This document shows positions 1 through 4,360 of a stretch of DNA of 5,260 bases, in pieces. Under the pieces are notes generated by a model. It was not told where the DNA came from. It saw only the letters and a program-made list of their open reading frames with translations, and did no database searches. The position numbers and the translations under genes were made by a program. Where the stretch lies: NCBI GenBank assembly GCA_027058345.1, contig JALUTC010000085.1, positions 1 through 5,260 of the forward strand. The letters run 5' to 3'. This DNA is from an archaeon (lineage in GTDB: Archaea > Hydrothermarchaeota > Hydrothermarchaeia > JALTZZ01 > JALUTC01). How positions within the stretch are numbered: the first letter of the stretch is position 1; each line of letters starts with the position of its first letter.

Positions 1-552
1 AATCCTAAAGCGGTAACAATATTGGCAAGAGGTGGCTCAGAACATATCGTTTCAGAAACTGAAAGAAGCTTGGACGATGCGATAAGCGTTGTAAAGGATA
101 TATTCGAAGAGCCTTATATACTACCAGGAGGAGGAGCAACCGAAGTAGAATTAGCAAAGGAATTGAGAAGATATGCAAGGACTGTCGGAGGAAAGGAACA
201 ATTAGCAATTGAAGCATTTGCAAACGCGTTGGAAATAATTCCTAAAACATTGGCAGAGAATTCTGGTATGGATGTTGTCGATACATTGCTTAAATTGAGA
301 GCAGAACATGAAAAAGGAAATAAGTATCATGGTATTAATCTATTTACGAAAAATGTCGAAGACATGTTCCAGGCAGGAATAATAGAACCATTAAAGGTTA
401 AGAAACATGTTATAACAGGGGCAACAGAAACGGCTATAATGATATTAAGAATCGATGATTTAATAGCTGCTAAAGGATTATTCGAAGAGAAAAAGGAAGA
501 AAAGGAAAAGAAACCACCTGAAGAATTTCCATCATCTACACCAGAAGTTTAA
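1..552 (+). CDS. Thermosome (group II chaperonin) subunit, C-terminal part, 5' truncated by window edge
   Basis: This is the C-terminal 183 residues of an archaeal thermosome subunit, the ATP-driven double-ring chaperonin that folds cytosolic proteins. The frame is open from the first base, so the start lies outside the window. The visible part is the end of the intermediate domain plus the C-terminal equatorial domain, about one third of a usual subunit of roughly 540 residues. Family landmarks, numbered from the first visible codon, are ARGGSEH (9-15), GGGATE (43-48, nucleotide-pocket loop), AENSGMD (85-91), EPLKVKK (129-135) and MILRIDD (147-153). The tail (162-183) is rich in Lys, Glu and Pro and lacks the GGM repeats common at thermosome C-termini. 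The gene converges on speD, and its last 17 bp, including the stop, lie inside the speD 3' end. The family call is very secure; alpha or beta subunit cannot be decided from this part. Confidence 0.96.
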   Translation, partial: NPKAVTILARGGSEHIVSETERSLDDAISVVKDIFEEPYILPGGGATEVELAKELRRYARTVGGKEQLAIEAFANALEIIPKTLAENSGMDVVDTLLKLRAEHEKGNKYHGINLFTKNVEDMFQAGIIEPLKVKKHVITGATETAIMILRIDDLIAAKGLFEEKKEEKEKKPPEEFPSSTPEV

Positions 553-922
553 TTTCCTTTTTGTTAACTATCTCTCCAATCCCTCTCTTTATCTCTATTT
601 TCTTAACCTTCTTTGGCTTAAATTCCTTTATTATTAATTCGTATGCCACTTTTGCCTTTTCTTCATCGCCGCACGTAAATATATCTACAGCTACATATCC
701 ATATTCTGGCCATGTATGCACAAATAAATGGGACTCTGCTAATAAGTATAGACTTGTAACACCATATGGTTCAAATTGATGATGCTTAGAATCTAGTACC
801 GTTAATTCTGAAACCTTTACAATCTTATCCAATATTCTTTTTACATTTTCAAGCCTGGAAATTAATTCAGGATCGCATCCATACAATTCAGCCACTATAT
901 GTAGCCCCACGACTTTTTCCAA
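536..922 (-). CDS. speD: S-adenosylmethionine decarboxylase proenzyme, small prokaryotic/archaeal type
   Basis: SpeD makes decarboxylated AdoMet, the aminopropyl donor for spermidine and longer polyamines. The proenzyme cleaves itself at a Glu-Ser bond, turning the serine into a pyruvoyl cofactor. With the TTG start at 922-920 the protein has 128 residues. The motif LLAESHLFVHTWPEYGY holds the cleavage site Glu63/Ser64; His69 and Cys84 (in FTCGD) match the processing histidine and catalytic cysteine of the Thermotoga enzyme. The start is chosen from the Shine-Dalgarno GGAGG at 935-931. It lies 8 nt from TTG, the same spacing as GAGG to the purM ATG, and TTG gives the N-terminus MEKVVGLHIVAE, close to known family starts. 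In-frame GTG (931) and ATG (928) overlap or touch the Shine-Dalgarno and are less likely. Some SpeD homologues decarboxylate arginine or ornithine instead, which sequence alone does not settle here. Confidence 0.95.
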   Translation of the reverse strand: MEKVVGLHIVAELYGCDPELISRLENVKRILDKIVKVSELTVLDSKHHQFEPYGVTSLYLLAESHLFVHTWPEYGYVAVDIFTCGDEEKAKVAYELIIKEFKPKKVKKIEIKRGIGEIVNKKEIKLLV

Positions 923-926
923 TCGC

Positions 927-935
927 ATCACCTCC
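927..935 (-). promoter_or_regulatory. Strong Shine-Dalgarno for speD that decides the start
   Basis: On the minus strand this reads GGAGGTGAT, fully complementary to the usual archaeal 16S rRNA 3' end. It includes both the GTG (931-929) and part of the ATG (928-926) that a longest-frame rule would choose as start. The in-frame TTG at 922-920 sits 8 nt downstream of GGAGG and is the best-placed start. Confidence 0.7.
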
Positions 936-947
936 TTTCATTTTTTG

Positions 948-961
948 TTAGCAAATGCTAA
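948..961. promoter_or_regulatory. Perfect palindrome in the speD/permease divergent region, candidate operator
   Basis: TTAGCA-AA-TGCTAA is a perfect 6-bp inverted repeat with a 2-bp centre. It is the only G/C-containing perfect palindrome I saw in this otherwise AT-rich spacer. It lies 25-40 bp upstream of the speD start, about where transcription of speD would begin if the TATA-like element at 972-980 is used. This suits binding by a dimeric regulator that blocks initiation. The symmetry is seen directly; regulator binding is inference. Confidence 0.4.
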
Positions 962-971
962 TTTATTAATT

Positions 972-980
972 AAATTATAA
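972..980 (-). promoter_or_regulatory. TATA-like element for speD
   Basis: The minus strand reads TTATAATTT here. The archaeal rule of about 25 bp from TATA box to start would put transcription near 948-952, leaving a leader of roughly 28 nt that carries the Shine-Dalgarno. The whole spacer is AT-rich, so other TATA-like placements are possible. Confidence 0.3.
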
Positions 981-1042
981 CTTAATAAAATTAATACGAG
1001 ATTGTAAAATGTTTTCACACATAAATTGAATGATACTTATTT

Positions 1043-2341
1043 ATGGAATTATCTTCAACACAGCTAATAGTTCTAGCAATATTCCTAATAACATATTTCG
1101 TGATATTTACAGAGAAGATTCATAGAACAATAGCAGCATTATTTGGAGCAGTTGTATTAATACTCTATGGCCATTACGAAGGATTCTTATCGGCAGAGGA
1201 TGTAATTCACATGGTTGAGTACGAGGTAATTTTTCTGCTCGCATCCATGATGATAATCGTATCGTTACTAATGAAGGCAGGATTCTTTGAATACTTAGGT
1301 ATAAAGACGGTTAAATTGGCAAGAGGAAATCCGTGGAAAATGCTCGTATTATTTGGATTTATAACAGGATTTGTATCAATGTTCCTGGATAATGTAACAA
1401 CAGTTTTATTAATGGTTCCCATAACGATTAACGTTGCAAAAACACTTGGAATATCTCCCATACCATTATTATTGACTGAGGTTTTATTCTCGAATATTGG
1501 TGGTGTTGGAACGCTTGTTGGAGATCCACCAAACATTATGATTGCTGCAGCAACAGGTTTTACATTCATGGACTTCATTGAAAACTTATTCCCTGTTGCT
1601 GTAATTTCAATGATAATTGTTACACTTCTATTCAGGATTTATTACTCGGATTACGTTAAAGTGAAGCCTAGAAATATCGAAGATATACTTAAATTGGATG
1701 AGAATAGCTTTGTTAAAGATAGAGAAATGATGAATAGAACGTTAATTATATTGTTCTTAACAATAGCATTGTTTACAATTCATCACAAGATTGGTCTAGA
1801 ACCATTTGAAGTAGCAGCAATAGGTGCTTCTTTATCTTTGCTCGTTAATTATAAAAAAGTTCAGAAAGAGTTACACTCCATATTAGAAAATGTCGAATGG
1901 TCAACTCTCATTTTCTTTGCAGCGCTATTCATTATTGTCGGAATTGTAGATACCGTTGGATTGCTAAAAATTGCTGCAGATGCAATTGTTGGATTTGTTC
2001 ATGAAAATTACCTGCTTGCAACACTTCTAATTTTATGGGGATCCGCAGCAGGGTCGGCAATAGTAGATAATATTCCATTTACGGCAACGATGATTCCGTT
2101 AATCCTTCATATAGAAGAGGCGGGAATTAAAACAGATGCATTATGGTGGGCTTTAGCAATTGGTGCAGGATTTGGAGGAAATGCAACTCCTATTGGAGCG
2201 AGTGCAAATGTTGTAACACTTGGATTTGCGGAAAAACTTGGTTTTAGAATAACGTTTAAGGAATGGTTAAAAATTGGAACTTTAACCACTCTCCTTTCTT
2301 GCTTTATTGGATCGATATATGTAATAATCCTACACCTATAG
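1043..2341 (+). CDS. ArsB/NhaD-type permease (ion transporter superfamily, SLC13/ArsB-like)
   Basis: This is a 432-residue polytopic membrane protein, a usual length for ArsB/NhaD/P-protein-like permeases. It has about 10-12 hydrophobic segments, for example around 7-22, 29-43, 62-77, 99-113, 183-197, 232-247, 288-303, 323-340 and 411-430. The superfamily's inverted duplication is visible. DNVTTVLLMVP (116-126) followed by SNIGGVGTLVGDPPN (150-164) in the first half corresponds to DNIPFTATMIP (342-352) followed by GGNATPIGASANVV (378-391) in the second. These re-entrant hairpin loops form the substrate and Na+ site in characterised relatives. A charged cytosolic loop (about 202-231) joins the halves. 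The substrate cannot be told: arsenite, Na+/H+ exchange and organic or inorganic anions all occur in this fold, and no arsR or arsA is nearby. No Shine-Dalgarno stands before the ATG, so a leaderless or very short-leader transcript is likely. It is transcribed divergently from speD. Confidence 0.9.
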   Translation: MELSSTQLIVLAIFLITYFVIFTEKIHRTIAALFGAVVLILYGHYEGFLSAEDVIHMVEYEVIFLLASMMIIVSLLMKAGFFEYLGIKTVKLARGNPWKMLVLFGFITGFVSMFLDNVTTVLLMVPITINVAKTLGISPIPLLLTEVLFSNIGGVGTLVGDPPNIMIAAATGFTFMDFIENLFPVAVISMIIVTLLFRIYYSDYVKVKPRNIEDILKLDENSFVKDREMMNRTLIILFLTIALFTIHHKIGLEPFEVAAIGASLSLLVNYKKVQKELHSILENVEWSTLIFFAALFIIVGIVDTVGLLKIAADAIVGFVHENYLLATLLILWGSAAGSAIVDNIPFTATMIPLILHIEEAGIKTDALWWALAIGAGFGGNATPIGASANVVTLGFAEKLGFRITFKEWLKIGTLTTLLSCFIGSIYVIILHL

Positions 2342-2346
2342 TTTTT
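2342..2346 (+). terminator. U5 tract directly after the permease stop
   Basis: Five T follow the TAG stop immediately, then a T-rich stretch (2351-2360). Archaeal RNA polymerase can terminate at such U-tracts without a hairpin. It may separate the permease transcript from the tRNA pair. Confidence 0.3.
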
Positions 2347-2356
2347 CATGTTAATT

Positions 2357-2366
2357 TTATTAATAT
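2357..2366 (+). promoter_or_regulatory. TATA-like element for the tRNA pair
   Basis: TTTATTAATA starts 28 bp before the first base of the mature tRNA-Val, close to the usual archaeal TATA distance for a transcript with little or no 5' leader. The region is AT-rich, so support is moderate. Confidence 0.4.
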
Positions 2367-2384
2367 TAATGTAAGTAAAGGTGT

Positions 2385-2458
2385 GGGCTCGTGGTCTAGC
2401 CTGGTAGGACGCCACGCTTACAACGTGGAGGTCCCCGGTTCAAATCCGGGCGAGCCCA
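2385..2458 (+). tRNA. tRNA-Val(UAC)
   Basis: This is a 74-nt cloverleaf. The acceptor stem GGGCTCG pairs fully with CGAGCCC, followed by discriminator A. The D arm is GTCT...GGAC, and the anticodon stem CCACG/CGTGG encloses the loop CTTACAA. The anticodon TAC is at 2419-2421 and reads GUA, with wobble to other Val codons. The variable loop is 5 nt, and the T arm is CCCGG-TTCAAAT-CCGGG. The 3' CCA is not encoded (genomic ACA), so it is added by CCA-adding enzyme. No intron is present. Full pairing and about 65% G+C, against an AT-rich background, point to a thermophile. Confidence 0.97.
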
Positions 2459-2482
2459 CATTCCTTTACCTCCTTAAGATAT

Positions 2483-2555
2483 GCGACCGTAGTCTAGCCT
2501 GGTAGGACGTGGGTCTGCCAAACCCAAGGCCCGGGTTCAAATCCCGGCGGTCGCA
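2483..2555 (+). tRNA. tRNA-Gly(GCC)
   Basis: This is a 73-nt cloverleaf. The acceptor stem GCGACCG pairs fully with CGGTCGC, with discriminator A. The anticodon stem TGGGT/ACCCA encloses the loop CTGCCAA, with anticodon GCC at 2517-2519 decoding GGC/GGU. The variable loop is 4 nt, and the T arm is CCGGG-TTCAAAT-CCCGG. No CCA is encoded and there is no intron. It starts 24 nt after tRNA-Val with no separate TATA box evident in that gap, so the two probably share a precursor transcript. Its D arm is identical to that of tRNA-Val. Confidence 0.97.
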
Positions 2556-2563
2556 TCATTCAC

Positions 2564-2567
2564 TTTT
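2564..2567 (+). terminator. Short U-tract after the tRNA pair
   Basis: Four T occur 9 nt after tRNA-Gly in an otherwise mixed sequence. It is a plausible but weak archaeal termination site, lying between the tRNA pair and the convergent purM gene. Confidence 0.25.
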
Positions 2568-2611
2568 ATTGAATTTCACAATAAGCAGACAAAATATAGG
2601 TAGAGATGCTG

Positions 2612-2617
2612 AAAAAA
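2612..2617 (-). terminator. U6 tract after purM, probable end of the minus-strand operon
   Basis: On the minus strand six consecutive T begin 3 nt after the purM TAA stop. No hairpin precedes them, which fits archaeal U-tract termination. It would end the cbiP-nucleotidyltransferase-purM transcript before it runs antisense into the tRNA genes. Confidence 0.4.
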
Positions 2618-2619
2618 TA

Positions 2620-3639
2620 TTATACATGATAAAAGTATTTTAATTTAATATCTCCCTTTTTTATAATTACTCCCTTACCTTTAATGACTCTACCAATTTT
2701 GTAAGCTTTTACCTTATGTTTTCTACATATATCTAAAACATCCTGTTCATATTTTTCTCTGCATATAATGCAAAATCCTATACCCATGTTAAATGTTTTA
2801 TACATTTCGTAATAATCGATTCCTGCAATTTCTCTTATAATTTTAAATATTTCCTGTTCTTCAGGAAGATTATCCAAATAAAAACATAAGTTTTTATTAA
2901 GTCTATTTAAGTTTGACAATCCCCCTCCTGTTATATGTGCTAGACCATTTACTTCAACATTTTTTAAAACATCTAAGATTAGTTTTACGTATATCTTTGT
3001 TGGTTTTAACAATTCGCTTGCAAGCTTTTTATCGCTTTTAATATCGTATACCTTCATTATTGTCTTTCTAATAAGCGAGAAACCATTGCTATGCAATCCA
3101 TTACTCTCGAGTCCAATTATTACATCATTTTCTTTTATTTTACTCCCATCTATTATTCTTTCCTTATCAACTATCCCTATCATAAATGCAACGACATCTA
3201 TACCATTTAATAAATCCGGCATTGTTGCAAGTTCCCCTCCAATTATTGCCACCTCAGCCTCTTTAGCACCATATTTTAATCCCTTTGCTATTTCTTCAAC
3301 GATTTTCTCATCAATCTTATTCATAGCAATATAATCTAGCATTGCTAAAGGTTTTGAACCATTGCAAATTGTATCGTTTGCAACCATTGCAACTGCATCT
3401 ATTCCTATGGTATCGTATTTGTTTAATTCTTTTGCAACCAATGTCTTCGTTCCAACACCGTCGCATTTCAATGTTACAGCAATGTTTCCCAAATCGACTA
3501 TTCCTGTGTACATTCCAAAGGATGACAATACTTTTGCATATGATAACGTTTCTCTTACTTGTTCAATTATCCTTTTTATTGCAATTCCTTCTTTATCAAT
3601 ATCGACACCAGCTTCCGAATAAGTTTTTGGCAACTTCAT
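2620..3639 (-). CDS. purM: Phosphoribosylformylglycinamidine cyclo-ligase (AIR synthetase)
   Basis: PurM closes the imidazole ring of formylglycinamidine ribotide with ATP to give aminoimidazole ribotide, step five of purine synthesis, in the cytosol as a dimer. The 339-residue length matches the family. Landmarks are TYSEAGVDID (6-15, typical N-terminal strand), CDGVGTK (59-65), AMVANDTICNGSKPLAMLDY (84-103), the Gly-rich GGELATMPD (134-142), GLESNGLHSNGFSLIR (176-191), HITGGGL (235-241) and FNMGIGF (283-289). The first part is the AIRS N-terminal ATP-binding domain and the second the AIRS C-terminal domain. One family position differs: GGEL where most have GGET. The ATG at 3639 has GAGG 8 nt upstream, and MKLPKTYSEAGVD is a normal start. 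It follows the nucleotidyltransferase stop by 1 nt, so it is co-transcribed and possibly translationally coupled. Confidence 0.96.
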   Translation of the reverse strand: MKLPKTYSEAGVDIDKEGIAIKRIIEQVRETLSYAKVLSSFGMYTGIVDLGNIAVTLKCDGVGTKTLVAKELNKYDTIGIDAVAMVANDTICNGSKPLAMLDYIAMNKIDEKIVEEIAKGLKYGAKEAEVAIIGGELATMPDLLNGIDVVAFMIGIVDKERIIDGSKIKENDVIIGLESNGLHSNGFSLIRKTIMKVYDIKSDKKLASELLKPTKIYVKLILDVLKNVEVNGLAHITGGGLSNLNRLNKNLCFYLDNLPEEQEIFKIIREIAGIDYYEMYKTFNMGIGFCIICREKYEQDVLDICRKHKVKAYKIGRVIKGKGVIIKKGDIKLKYFYHV

Positions 3640-3640
3640 A

Positions 3641-4360
3641 TTAATATCCTCTTCTTTTCAATAACCTTCTGATGTATTGATTCCTATCTATTATTCTTTT
3701 GAATGCTTCTTCAACATTTTCTTTTGGAGGTATTTTCATCTTTATAAACAATCCTGTCCTGCCAATTTCATCTCTTCTTGTTAATACTCTAACTCTTTCA
3801 ATAATTGTATCTATAGATATTTTAAGCTTTTTTGCAACAATGCTTTCAATTCCAATAATGCTATATTCTATATGTCCAAAGTCAACTGGTTCTATTAATT
3901 TTAACGCTTTGTTAACTCCTGGAACTCTTAAATTCTCTTCTAAACCATTTAAATCGAGCATCCCTCCGAATTTATAAAATTCTATTTCTCTATTGGACAT
4001 TTGAACAAGAGGATGAGATATCGAGATATTTTCTTCGTGAAGTAATTCATAGAGGACTTTTATACAAGTGTTTGGTGTTGCTTGAACTATATACTTTGAA
4101 TCGATTTCGTATCCCAAATCTTTTATGATTAACTCGACTTTATATGAAGGTATTTGATAAGGGATGAATATATCTATGTCGCTATCCTTGTTTACATCTC
4201 CCCTAGCTATAGAACCATGGACTATTGCATATATACCATTTTCTCTAAAGCATTTCAATATTTCCTTTGCAATCTCCCTCTTCCTTTTTAATATCTTCCA
4301 CCTACTTTCACTATATTTAACTTCTATCTTATCAAACGTTTTATCAATCTTTACTCTCAT
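3641..4360 (-). CDS. Pol-beta-superfamily nucleotidyltransferase domain protein, archaeal, function unknown
   Basis: This 239-residue soluble protein carries an N-terminal nucleotidyltransferase fold. The signature VHGSIARGDVNKDSDIDIF (47-65) contains the GS loop (49-50) and the first two metal-binding acidic residues, Asp61 and Asp63. A likely third acidic ligand is not certain by eye. After it come a mixed region (about 70-165) and a basic helical C-terminus (about 163-239, ending in RRLLKRRGY). The length and the C-terminal part resemble an archaeal family of predicted nucleotidyltransferases (COG2413-like, from memory), not the ~100-residue MNT partner of HEPN pairs, and no HEPN gene is adjacent. 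The substrate is unknown; transfer of a nucleotide to RNA, protein or a small molecule is possible. The ATG at 4360 lies inside the 3' end of the cbiP-like gene (17-bp overlap), with only a weak GAAGGG as ribosome site, which suggests translational coupling. Superfamily sure, function open. Confidence 0.87.
   Translation of the reverse strand: MRVKIDKTFDKIEVKYSESRWKILKRKREIAKEILKCFRENGIYAIVHGSIARGDVNKDSDIDIFIPYQIPSYKVELIIKDLGYEIDSKYIVQATPNTCIKVLYELLHEENISISHPLVQMSNREIEFYKFGGMLDLNGLEENLRVPGVNKALKLIEPVDFGHIEYSIIGIESIVAKKLKISIDTIIERVRVLTRRDEIGRTGLFIKMKIPPKENVEEAFKRIIDRNQYIRRLLKRRGY

Noticed and set aside
561..779. Plus-strand open frame of 72 codons opposite speD
   Set aside because: It is the antisense shadow of a well-supported gene; its translation has no recognisable motif and no ribosome site.
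982..994. Inverted repeat TTAAT-AAA-ATTAA in the divergent spacer
   Set aside because: It consists only of A and T in an AT-rich spacer, so symmetry of this length is expected by chance.
1003..1019. Imperfect dyad TGTAAAA-TG-TTTTCACA before the permease
   Set aside because: One arm carries an extra base and the rest is A/T runs; too weak to call an operator.
1207..1578. Minus-strand open frame of 123 codons opposite the permease
   Set aside because: It lies entirely inside the permease gene, whose motifs fix the coding strand.
2107..2505. Open frames on both strands running from the permease 3' end into the tRNA genes
   Set aside because: They overlap the permease and tRNA-Val/tRNA-Gly, which have far stronger support; the translations are unlike any protein family.
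2385..2555. tRNA pair as an integration site for a mobile element
   Set aside because: No integrase, direct repeat of a tRNA 3' end or foreign-looking genes are seen on either side within the window.
3086..3644. Several plus-strand open frames opposite purM
   Set aside because: They are shadows caused by AT-rich codon use in purM; there are no motifs, and they vanish once purM is accepted.
3641..4360. Possible MNT antitoxin of a HEPN-MNT toxin-antitoxin pair
   Set aside because: The protein is about twice the usual MNT length, has a distinct C-terminal region and no HEPN neighbour; both flanking genes are biosynthetic.
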